Shown: piece after piece, positions 1 through 10,510 of the stretch
Numbering within the stretch: position 1 is the stretch's first letter
Layout of the letters: each line of letters begins with the position of its first letter
NCBI GenBank assembly: GCA_003988855.1
Contig: QYAI01000045.1
Coordinates: 62,001-126,000, forward strand
DNA: 64,000 nucleotides
Source: Arachnopeziza araneosa
Taxonomy: Eukaryota; Ascomycota; Leotiomycetes; Helotiales; Arachnopezizaceae
Direction: 5' to 3'
Made by a program: the position numbers and the translations under genes
Notes under the pieces: generated by a model
The model's database searches: none
What the model saw: the letters and a program-made list of their open reading frames with translations, nothing else
What the model was told of the DNA's origin: nothing

Positions 1-2345
1 TCCGTTTTACTCCACCGTTTTCCTCTTCTGTCACCAGCATTGACAAGAAGCTGACGACTAAGTTCATTAGGCGAACATCGGATCGAGCCCGAGGATCTTG
101 CGGGTTTTGAAGTATGTTTCCGAATAGTGTTACAAGAGCAGAAACAGGAAAATAAAGGATAAGCCTGAAAGATTAGCAAATGCGTTCTGCATCTTGCATC
201 CACATGGGTAACTCACCAAACACAAGAAAAATCTCCTTGGGGAACATATTTGATAAGGTGAATAGAAGCACGAGCAGCCGATACGCAAAGGGCAGCTGAT
301 GAGAAAACACGAGGATTCAAAGGTTTAGCATTGAGGCCTTGAATTGCGTAGTTTGATAATCGACTCGTCCAGTACCCGTGATGTACAGACATTCTGTGGA
401 TAGTAGTGAGACAGTTATAATAGGCAAAATGAAGAACGACGACGTGTAGAATCAGCGGCGTATGTGAAGCCTTTATTTCGTGCTCAGGACGAAAATCCAC
501 AGGAATACTGTCTTTCCACTCCTCCAGTATATGATCTAGCTCTCCAATCGTATTGAGAAGTTCGCCATCTGACTGTTTTGATGCTTTCGTCGAGTAGAGT
601 TGCTTGTAGACTTTACTCTCGATAGTAGCAAACTCGCACATCAGACGGAATAAATTAACCTTTCCCTTCCCATCTGCGAGAGGTATGTTGCCGATATTAT
701 CTTCAGGATCCGCACTGGGAAGCTCCACATTCATATCATCATCGTCTTGCGCCGGAGGTCGTCCTGATCTCAAACAAATGTCTTTATCTAGCATGTATCC
801 TATCCAGAAGACTCGTTTCCGCTGTTCAATCTCAACTGGATTGAGGTTGAATCCGGAACCTCGTTTATGTAAGCCAATACTATGCGATGATCGAATAGCT
901 GCTGCTACCAGAAAGAAAGAAGGTTGAGGATTGGGTGTTCCTTGTAGGAAAAGAGCCATTCCAAGTAATGCTTGAACACTTAACAGATCGGTGTTGCGCA
1001 GCGTAAGTTCCGTAAAAACTGCAATCGCATTCTTCAGGTAGCCCCAAGCTTTTTCATCTTCTTCCTTTGGGACAAGATTGCTCATCACGCGAAGTCGATG
1101 AGCTATAGCGAGGGCGACGTTCAGACTTGCCCACCATCCAGAACCTTCATATGGATCTCGAGAATACTGTCTCTCGACAAGATGCATAAAGGTGGGTTGG
1201 TGGAATAGGGGAAACATGCAGTTGAAGTTCTCAAAAAAGTCGTTTAGCAGGGATACACACTCAACCTTCGGTGGGAGAGGTCTAAATATTCGTCGCTGGA
1301 AGAGATCTGAGAAGACTTCTGGCTTCCAGTACATCCATTTATTCTCATCTACCGAGGATGCCGATATCATCTCCTGGAACGAAGAGTCGCCAGTCTTCTC
1401 ATTCACCCATTGAATACCTTTTGGTGAGAAGATGGAAAACCCAGAAGAAGATCCTATACCATATCAGCCCAATGTGCATTAGAAATTCCTTCATCCAGAG
1501 CTCATACCAATATATCTCGTTTCGCCGCAGTTATTCGTCACCAACGAACACATCATATCGGAGAGAGCTTCAACCTCCTCTTCTTTTCCCTCCGAGTTCT
1601 CAGGAGTACTACTTCTTCGCTTATCTCCATTCTTGCTTGGGGGCTCAGGAGAGGTGAGATGACTGCGTGGGGTTTCTCCTGCTTCAATCGTCGAGCTCTG
1701 GGTAGGAGATGTGGGGTTCGATCCAGGTTGCTGGGAGGCTCTCTGGGATTCCGATCTCTTCTCTGCGAGTCTCTTCTCTAAAGTTCCTAAGTCTGTCCGT
1801 CCATTATCATCTTCCGTGAGCAGTCCAGAAAGCCTGAGCAAACTCTCCATGCGTCCCAATCGATTCTCAAGTCCTTCGATATATTTTGCTCTAGAAGTCC
1901 ATCAGCACCAAGGCTGCAGTTGGGTGGTGGGATTGCCATACCCTTTAGGAGGATTCCTCTTCTTTTCCACTTGTGTAAATACACATTCCGTCTTGTAATT
2001 GATGCAATGTGTACAGGCCGGCATCTTGCCATCGCACTTGATCTTCTTCTTCCGGCACATGTCACAAGCCTACAATGTTCATCAGCCTCTACCGTGAACT
2101 ACCCATCCTCCACACCTTACCCTAGCTATCCTCCTCCTCTTCGCCTCGATACTCTCGTCCATCAAAGATCCATCCCCAAAAATAGGCTGCGACAAATCCG
2201 CTAGGTTCATGTTCGGCAGTCCATCGGCATATGCTCCAAATATCTGGGGCGGGGGGTTCATCAGCGGCGGTCCTTGCATCTGAGGCGGCATCTGGAAGCC
2301 ATTGGTATCGTGTCGAGGGTCCATCATGGCAGCTTGATCCATCAT
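1..2345 (-). CDS. Zn(II)2Cys6 fungal transcription factor, C-terminus cut by window edge
   Basis: A nuclear DNA-binding regulator of the fungal C6 class. Exons on the minus strand are 2345-2121, 2069-1942, 1890-1508, 1453-217 and 164-<1, with introns of 51-54 bp that keep frame. Exon 1 ends in a basic RRR run. Exon 2 opens with the binuclear cluster: Cys77, 80, 87, 94, 97 and 104 in C-x2-C-x6-C-x6-C-x2-C-x6-C spacing. The linker PPKGAKYIEGLENRLGRME is a typical C6 dimerisation coiled coil. Exons 4-5 hold the fungal-specific regulatory domain (FPLFHQPTF, RSSHSIGLHKR, KRVFWIGYMLDKD, RSGRPPAQDDDD). Translation is still open at base 1, so the C-terminus lies outside the window. The start is the first Met of a Met/Gln/Pro-rich leader; a second Met six residues later is possible. 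The target genes cannot be told from sequence. Confidence 0.9.
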
Positions 2346-4905
2346 CGAGATGAATCGACGGTGTGGAGGTCAGTCAGAGTGAGTGGTTCTAAGCTGTGTC
2401 GTTCTCGGTGACGGATGGTGGAACGGATGGTGAGATGCTGGGCGCCGAGCTGTTCGTGCCTGCGACACTCCTCCGCCGAGATTCTCTTATTCGTTTTCGT
2501 ATACCCCGTCGTCTGTCAGACAGCGACTGGTGCAGTGCGGTGGTGTCGGGGGACTCGGAGTTTGGGTTGTGGTCAAAGTCCGTCCCTGCCTAATTGGCGA
2601 AAGCCTATGTATTTGGCGGGGCAGCCCGTCCTGCTTTGAAAGCCGAGAAATCCAACTTCAAAGAAAAGCACAAAGTTGGTCAGTCCGCACAATTACCCCT
2701 TGGGATGGGCGTTCAAAGACCGCGACAGCAAAAGAACCATACAACTCCAGAGGAAGAAGAGCACGACGACACCTCCTCCTCTTAATACACGACGGCCGAG
2801 TTCTCGCGCTGGCCCGCCGATCATGACCGTGGTGCAACACATCCTGCTCCCTCCCCTCTTGCAGAATTGTCGATTTGTGCTTACCGATCAAACTTGGATG
2901 CAGGTGCAGCTCTGCAAAATGTACAGGGTTCTGGTGCTGCGCCTCGTCCACAGCTTCTCTCGACGAGCAGCACACCAGACTTGATTCGTTCCTCCACCAC
3001 TGATGCGACCACAATCTGTGACACCTTGCCGTCTGTGTGTGCGCGCACGCGCGAGGAACATACAATGTATACTTACTGCACGAAGCAAGCCATCGAGAGG
3101 GACCTAGGCCTGATGGCCCGTCCTGAAGCTTCACTACCGACAGGACCTGAAATACCATGATTGGGGAGTCAATTTAAGGTTAACCGGTGCAGTTCTTGGC
3201 ATCACATTACGCCATGGCGTTGCCCTTCTTCTGCTCCAAATACCTCGCTTGCTGGAACTTCATGTCCATGGCTCTGGGCTCTCTCTACACGTGCCTTGGT
3301 GGTATTCCTTCCATCTCCGGCTTTTTCAACATCCTCCATATCTCATCAAGATATCCCAGTTCCCTCAAGACGGCATTTGAGCCCCACACATCACCCACTA
3401 ATTACCTTTCTGGCAAACCTCCCGCATCGACTTCATACATATCTGAAACAGAGAGAGGATACTGTCCGTTCCTCCCCCCAGCCATTACGCACATGGCAAC
3501 GTACCCAAGAACCCACAGGCGGGCGCACGGCCGCCATGAACTGCCTGTTCCCGACAACTTTCCTATCCGTCTATGCACAAGAAGAAATCAAATCCGTCAT
3601 CGAAGCCCAATCTGTGTGAATCTAGGATACTTGTTTGTCTATCTTGTCCTCTACCTAGCTTAGGCATCTGTCCCTGTTACCCATCACTCTACCTATAGAG
3701 GAAGTGTCACTCTTACCGAGAATGAAGACTCGCTAGTTCGAGTGCATCATATTGGCTTCCTCAGTTACCAATTTGTCATTCCAGCGGAAGACCAAACATT
3801 GCTAAACGGCGTGTATCATCTTGGCATGCTTTAGTCCTGAACTCTCTCTCTCTCTCTCTTTTGGTGCAGTAATATGTCTGATATGTTATTATGCATAAAC
3901 CCACACCTCTTGGTACACGAGAGATCATATTCCTCAACTTACTAAATCAAGCTCAAGAACCTCGCTCACTAAATGCGCATCATACAAGGCATCGTCCATC
4001 ATCCCGCTCCTTTCGATTTATCGTCTGATCTTTCATTATGCTCAATCCCAACCTCTCTGTACAGGAGATGATCATATTTCTAAGCTATCAAATCAAGCTC
4101 AAGGACTTTGTTAACTGGCTGTGCATCATATAGCCACTGCCAATCATCCTCTTGAATCCCCTTACTCCTTGCTGCGTGATGTAGCATGACTGATCCACTC
4201 ATCATGCTTTATTCCCGACCTCGCCACACGGGAGATGACCATATCCCCCCCAAGTTATTGAATCAAGTTCATCATGCCTGTTCGTCTGTACTCATCGGCA
4301 GCTAATCAATCTGACTTCGGTACCGCGAGGCTGGGAGAAGAAAGGCACAAGTAGATCTTATGTAATGCACATCATATGGCACTTGAGGTTATTTGGATCT
4401 ATTTATTTGATTTTATCACACCTACGGTCTATCTAGGGACCAAGGAATGCAATACGTAGAGTACATTATTATAGAAGCGACATGCCGCCCACCAGCAGCG
4501 GTTGGAGTAGGTAATAAGGATTACGATACTATCAACCCGCCACGTCCTTGTTTTCCCACCTATCATCAAACACATTGGTGCAGAGTGAGCCACCATTAAT
4601 TAATCAAAGGGGTATGAGTTGCCGTAGCACACCCAGCACCCAGCCAAATGAGACCCAAGATCAAAAGTCTTCCCTTCCAGCTCTCGGTAATATTCTGATA
4701 TCAAGGACATCAGACGCAAGGCTCAACGCCAATTAGATGCAAAAACAACAAGGTATCCAGGCTAAGCCGAGGGGCAAGTACAAAGAGCACAAAAGTAATA
4801 AGTACAGCGAATTTTAGGTGATATAAACGGTCGTATTCGGTCATCGATAGAGCACATGTTCTCGATGGTTGCACGGACGGTGTTAGACAAGAATGCTGGA
4901 TTGGG
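2346..4905. other. Intergenic region without a supportable gene
   Basis: About 2.5 kb between the 5' end of the C6 regulator and the 3' end of the mucin-like gene. Several open frames of 60-166 codons occur on both strands, but none shows a recognisable domain, splice-joined extension or convincing codon pattern. A (CT)n run sits at about 3842-3860 and a degenerate tandem repeat at 3877-4290. The first few hundred bases are probably the promoter and leader of the regulator. Confidence 0.6.
3877..4290. repeat. Degenerate tandem repeat, unit about 147-165 bp, roughly 2.7 copies
   Basis: Three successive segments begin with TCTGAT/CTGATC at about 3877, 4024 and 4189. They share the same order of words: a CATTATGC-like word, CCCAACCTC or CCGACCTC, ACAGGAGATGATCATAT or variants, AATCAAGCTCAAG, then G(C/T)GCATCATA. 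The last copy is incomplete. Divergence between copies is high, so the array is old. It lies in non-coding DNA and has no reading frame. Confidence 0.6.
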
Positions 4906-6563
4906 TCAGACCTCCTCGGTGAATCGGGATGCGTGGGAACCATCCTGAGACGGATGTGACCGACCGAGGACGTCAGGTCGTTTAGGTATGTTTAGTGGAG
5001 GAGGTATGGTTGAGAATGTTGCGTGTTCGGTGACAGGAGTTCTCGCGGGACTGGGTCGCATAACAGGCACGCCACTGTCTCGCTGTGTTGACATACCCAT
5101 TGCGCCGGGGCTTGTAGGACTGCCTAGGCCTCCATAAAAGCCTTGGGAATCCCGATAGAATGAAGATCCACTCAAGGTGTTGTTATCGATGCCTCCTCCA
5201 TATCCATCACCTCCGTGCTGGAAGACAGAGGGGAGTTTCCTTCCCGAGACGCGGTAAAACCCGTGTTCACTTCCTTCGGTGGATGATACTGTTCGATCTG
5301 TTTTCGAAGAAAATCGATTGAAATTCGAGAAGGCGGCTGGGACAGCAAAACCCCGAGATGCTCGTTCAACCATACCACCTGATGCTGCAGGTGGTGCGGG
5401 TAGACCCCGAGCTGCGTCGGAAGATGCAGGGGTTTCGCCACTTCCTAATGAGAACATGGACGAGTGCCGTTTCTTCCACCTGATCAAGATCATGAGAAGG
5501 AATATGAGTATAGCAGCACCAGCCACACCACCTACGACGCCGCCAACAACAACTGGGGTTGATGGCGCGGATGAGTTTGAACCTCCGTCGCCGGAACCTG
5601 ACCCGGAACCAGAACCAGCAGTGTGAGAAGGTGAAGGTGAACCAGAACCCGACCCACTCCCTCCACCCAGTCCTCCGGCATCAGCAGTAGCAGTTGCTAC
5701 AGTTGTAGCGAAGGTTGGAGAATAAAATGACGATGTCGAGGAGTCGGCGGAATCCTCATCATCAGCGAAAGTTGAGGTTGATGCGGCCGCTGATAGAAGA
5801 GGTGTGAGGGAGACTGTGGAGCTCGAGAGGATAGTGGAGGTGATTGATGAGTTAGAGAAACCAGAAAGCGAGGTTGTAGGAGTTGCTATTACTAGGATGT
5901 TTATTAGCTGATGGCGTGAGGAAGGCTTCCTGGGCTTCTCGACTTACTGGTTGTGGAATTAGTATTAGGGACAAGCGAAGCAAAAGTGCTGGATAAAGGA
6001 GAGGATGTCAAGGCAGTAGTTGTGCTTGAACTTGAAAATGATTGTGGTGTTGTGGTAGTTGATGTAGAGTATGCGAGTGACGTGGACGGTACGACCGAAC
6101 TCGAACCCGTTGTTCCAGGCTTCGTATCAATTGGTGTGGTGGTCGAAGGAGCCGAGCCATCTGTACTTGTCGAAGGCGATGAGATATCGGTCGTTGTCGC
6201 GGCGGCGGTTGAATTGGCCGCACTTGATGTGTCTGGGAGTGTCTGCACGGCGATGGTACTGCCATTGGAATCGACATTGACTTGCTGGACGACGGATACC
6301 GTGGCCACGACCTGAGTGACGACCGAATCAATTGCAGTTGCGGTGGCCGTCTGTCTCTTGTTATGTAGGATATGGTGTTGATGGATGTGCTCTCGATGAG
6401 CTGTGTCGTGCTCGGCCAGAAAGAGTGATGGCCCAGCGTGGTGGTTGTGACCCATGATGGCGCCCTCCCCCGGGGTTGTCCTCTGCCTGTGTCTACGACT
6501 CTCCGGCGGCGGCGAAGGGAGTTGCGCGACGTTTCCGCGATGGGATGGAGATTGGGTTGTCAA
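4906..6563 (-). CDS. Mucin-like single-pass membrane protein (Ser/Thr-rich, wall-sensor-like)
   Basis: Predicted 533 aa from two exons, 6563-5948 and 5891-4906, joined across a 56 bp intron with a GTAAGT donor. The N-terminal ~70 residues are His-rich and end in a KR dibasic site (HILHNKRQT) that could be cut by a Kex2-type protease. Then come about 230 Ser/Thr-rich residues, a Gly/Ser repeat, one transmembrane helix at about residues 318-344 (GVAGAAILIFLLMILIRW) and a cytoplasmic tail of about 190 residues ending SRFTEEV. The layout resembles fungal surface sensors or mucins of the Wsc/Mid2/Msb2 style, but no WSC or Mid2 domain is visible, so function is inferred from architecture only. No classical signal peptide is seen. 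An internal Met (MGHNHHAG) could be the true start. Confidence 0.7.
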
Positions 6564-6588
6564 GTCATTGCCCTGAGGTGAGGTCGAA

Positions 6589-6670
6589 GAGGAGGAGGGG
6601 AGGAGGAGGAGGAGGAGGAGGAGGAAGCGTTGCGCGATGGGAAGGGAAGGGATGGGATGGGATGGGATGA
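6589..6670. repeat. (GGA)n followed by (GGGAT)n simple repeats in the leader of the mucin-like gene
   Basis: Plus-strand runs of GGA (about 6590-6626) and GGGAA/GGGAT (about 6648-6670) begin some 27 bases upstream of the ATG at 6563. In the transcript they would be a polypyrimidine leader, which is common upstream of fungal genes; the plus strand is G-rich enough to consider quadruplex formation. Confidence 0.7.
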
Positions 6671-7755
6671 ATGGGGCTAGAAGAGAAACATTTTTGGGAT
6701 GGGGGTGAGTGGTGGTGGTGTGGTGTGCACCGTGGCGGTCGTAGTGGTGGGTGGTAGGAGCGGGTGTGCCTGCAGATGGAGATGGTGCCCTTCAGGCTCT
6801 TGGCGGTCAAATTTCGCTTCAGTAGGCGGGTTGACGAATAACGGCAGGCCGCTCATTTAACCGGACGGCTGCTGCCCTTTTGGCCCAGTCATATCCGACG
6901 CGGCCAGATGAAGAATGGTCGAACGAGCCTCACGCCTTCTGGAATGACTTGGGGATAGGCTGAGCGTCTGAGACCGCTGATGAATGATGACATGGAAGCA
7001 CAATTAGAGGCTGAATGATCTGAAAATATCAACCACAGACTCCGGCCATCATATCCTTTCTCACCTCATCCACCTCATCCACCACACAAAACCCCATCAT
7101 CAGACAATCTCGCCTGGCAAAGAGACCACCAGCATCTCTGGTCCGTCTGAAACATGGCAGAAGGTGGCTCGTCCTCTGCCCTCTGAGCCCAAGCCAAAGA
7201 TGCCAGAAAGAGCCAAGTAGGCTCTTCGTGTTCCCATTCAATAAAACGCCACCTTTTCATCTGGCTGCGTGTCTTGCACATTTCATTAATCTATCTGATG
7301 CATAAATAGAGACTGGGCGGAATGCATGTGAAAGATGCAAGGTGATGCAAACGCGGTTGGTCCCTGGATCCTGTTATCGCAATCAAGGAACTAGATCGCC
7401 CGGGGAGGGGAACGACAACGACGACGACCTCCTCACAGGCTGTCCGATGTGATCCTCTCAAACCATTACCACGGTATCATCGGCGGCATTATATCCTCAA
7501 ATTAAGAATCCTTTTACAGCTCGTGTTTGTTGCTGTTGTGCTCGTTGTTGTTGTTGTTGTTGTTCGTGTAGCACTATCGAGGTTATTTTGGGCTCACATG
7601 AATTAGCGTATCCCTCGTAGATCGGGTGCGGGGCCGATGCCGCTGTCAACGACAATCAGAAGCAATCAATCACCGACGCCAGAAGGCATTCCAACAGATA
7701 CACAAACAATGTTTGGGCTTGATCTTCCCTACTCATCCTGAAACTGTCCCAGGAA
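6671..7755. other. Divergent intergenic region between mucin-like and lipase-like genes
   Basis: About 1.1 kb shared upstream DNA for two divergently transcribed genes. It contains a (TTG)n-like stretch at about 7527-7564 near the lipase-like gene. Short open frames are present but none is supportable. No recognisable operator was found. Confidence 0.6.
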
Positions 7756-10138
7756 ATGGCGACTCCTGCCCAGCTGGACGAGAAGTTGCGCAAAGAGGCT
7801 GAAAGCTCTTCCAAGCTTGAGGCTGCAACCCCTGCCCAACTGGCACAGAAAGCTTCAAGAGATCCACCGGAATCATCCTTCCACACGGCTTTTGCAACAG
7901 AAGCACAGCTTGCGGAGAAAGCGAGGTTCAACGAGCCAGGCTCCTCGTCTCTTGAAGGCTATGCTACCCAAGCTCAATTGGCAGAAAAGGCGAGATTCAG
8001 CCAGCCAGGTCCCTCTTCCTTCGGGAATTATGCTACGCCAGCTCAATTGGCAGAAAAAGCTCGCAGGATTGGCACACCGGCTTTACCTCCTCGAACAATA
8101 TCAACCCCAGCTCCTCCACCATACTCCGACGACGATGCCAAGCGAAGCGAACTCATATCACAACAATGGCGCTCCCATGATCCCAGATCCTCATCTACAC
8201 ACTCCCTAGTACCATCAGAGACTGGGAGAGATGGTCGCCGCACACTCTTGCTGGTTTGGATACATGGCTTTTTGGGGAGTGAGCTCAGTTTTCAGAGTTT
8301 TCCGGCACATGTACACAATCTCCTTACCATCTCCTTGTCGGAAACACATCTTGTCCATACCAAGTTGTACCCGAGATATAAGTCAAGGAAAGATATTACT
8401 TTCGCCCGCGATGATTTTAGTAATTGGTAAGCCCCAACTCTCCACTGAACTTATCTGGCTTATGTAGAACAGGTTGGAGCCCCATGAGAATCATTATACC
8501 GATGTGATCCTCCTGGGGCATAGCATGGGAGGCTTACTCTCGGCCGAAGTAGTGCTACAAACCCCATCATCTCCAGCAACAGGAAAGCCTTTCCGCCATT
8601 GGATACTAGGTACAATCAATTTCGATACCCCATTCTTGGGTATGCATCCTGGAGTAGTCGTAAGTGGTTTAGGAAGCCTCTTTCGGCCTGCAGATCCACC
8701 GTTGAACCCGGCCCAATCGCCTGGTGAGAGTACCTCAATGGCGAATGCATCAGCTGCGTCATCAAGTTATGCTCTCTCAACTGTCACATCTGGCCAATCT
8801 TCCTATACTAGTCCAGGAGTGACATCGCCTCTTGCTAGTCCATCACCGTCTGATCCATATTTCAACCCTCCATTCCCTAATGATGTGAGGCTACCAGAGA
8901 GAAGTGGATGGTCTAGTCTTCTCCATTTTGTCGCCAAGCACTCTGATGGACTTACAACTGCTACCAGGGATTATTTTATGTCCCATTTGGAATTTGGTGG
9001 TTGCATGGCCGATTATCCTGGCTTGCAAAGTCGATATGAGAGGGTCCGAGCTTTGGAAGACGTCAATGACCAAAGACATAATACCCTAGGCTACCAAGCT
9101 CCCATTCGAAGGGTAAGATTTGTCAACTACTATACTGCAAGTACAGGCCGACCAAAGAAACCAAAAATACCCGACGGATCCATGATAGAAACAGACGGTC
9201 GCATCAAGCCAATTGAAGAGGAGATGAAAGATTTAAGTGTAGATCACTTGGATGCGACTAATCAAACATCCACGCCAAGAATTTCTGTTGAAAGCCCTGG
9301 TGATAGTGCTAGCACAACCACAAATGCAGAAACCCAAAGTGTTTCTGCGGTCAAGATACAGATGGAGAACCTTGGTGATAACTCTGGCGTTCAAGATGAT
9401 TTTCAGGAGCCGCAGGAAATGCGTCACGTTGATTCTATTCCTATGGAGGATGATGAAGTCTTGGAAGGAATGACATTTGAACAAACACGCGAAGAGCCAG
9501 AACACGAACTTCAGCATTCGCCATCTGAACCGGCTCTTCCTCCTATCCCGCCTCCACCCACCGAACCCGAACCAATTGATCTCACTGCTTATACAGACAA
9601 AGATGCTCGGAAAATTGCAGAGAAGGAACACAAGCGTGTCGTGAAGGCGTATCAACAAGCCGTAAAGGATCGAGATAGCGCGATCAAGGACCGAAAGAAG
9701 CTTGTTGAAAAACGCGAAAAGAAAGAAAAGCAGGAACGCGAGAAACAATTGAAGGCAGAATTAAAACAGCGCTTGAAAGAGGAGAAGGACGAGATGAAGC
9801 AGCGTCTAGAAGAACAAAAGGAAGAAGAAAAACGAAAAGCGACCATAAATCCCGAAGCGCCTAGGGAAAGACAGAGATCCGTCACATCATCCATGAAAGA
9901 TAATAAACCCAAGAGGGACAAAAAGTTTTGCATGTTGCCTCCTGAGTATGCTGGCCAGAGAGATAAGTGCTGGATTAGGGTTTATATGGAGGGTGTTGAT
10001 GAGGTTGGCGCACATTGTGGTCTCTTTTTCCAAGGCCCACAATATGAAAGCCTAGTTGGTGATGTTGGAGCAAGGATTGAGAAATGGGTCCTAGAGGACA
10101 CTGCAAGAAGAAATGCTTCGAGTAGTGAGAGGCAGTAG
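7756..10138 (+). CDS. DUF676-type serine lipase/esterase-like protein with N-terminal 23-residue repeats
   Basis: 778 aa from exons 7756-8426 and 8473-10138; the acceptor is AACAG at 8472, because the earlier TAG acceptor would give an immediate stop. The alpha/beta hydrolase part starts at LLLVWIHGFLGSE (about residue 168) and has the nucleophile elbow GHSMGG with Ser241, as in DUF676 and PGAP1-like lipases. Residues 1-125 hold five tandem units of about 23 residues, each starting AT(P/E/Q)AQLAEKAR. Residues about 480-600 are a highly charged Lys/Glu coiled coil, followed by a conserved-looking C-terminal block (CMLPPEYAGQRDKCWIRVYM). No signal peptide or membrane helix is seen, so it is probably cytosolic or membrane-peripheral. 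The substrate is unknown. Confidence 0.85.
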
Positions 10139-10510
10139 ACAATGGTTGAGAAGTTTTAGCGTAGTCATATCCACATTGCGTCGCATTTATCATTTCATAG
10201 ATACCCGAAATACAACCGTCAATATAAAAAGTTTTGAAATATGTCTACTGTAGGTTATAGATTATTTCTCTCTCTTTAACGGCTCCTCATCATAAAGTTT
10301 TTAGGCAATATAGACTTGAATATTTTTATACTGGAAGCTGATTGGCTGTTTATTAAATTTTGGCCCACTTTCAAAGAACGTCATATCAACCCAGAATTTG
10401 CTCCCAGGACCTTTCATATCACTCTCGCTCTGGTCTGAATGTCAGCATCTTCACCAATACTTTGAGCCACTAATGTCTCGACCAGGCCTCATCACTACCT
10501 GACACTCACG

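Noticed and set aside
1705..1730. GGTTCGATCC word suggestive of a tRNA T-loop
   Set aside because: No cloverleaf can be built around it, and it lies within the coding exon of the C6 regulator.
2658..3158. 166-codon minus-strand frame upstream of the C6 regulator
   Set aside because: Arg/Ser/His-rich random-looking translation with competing frames on both strands; probably promoter DNA.
3161..3663. Two overlapping plus-strand frames of about 150 codons
   Set aside because: Neither shows a known motif or consistent coding pattern, and no intron joins them to anything. Not enough to call a gene.
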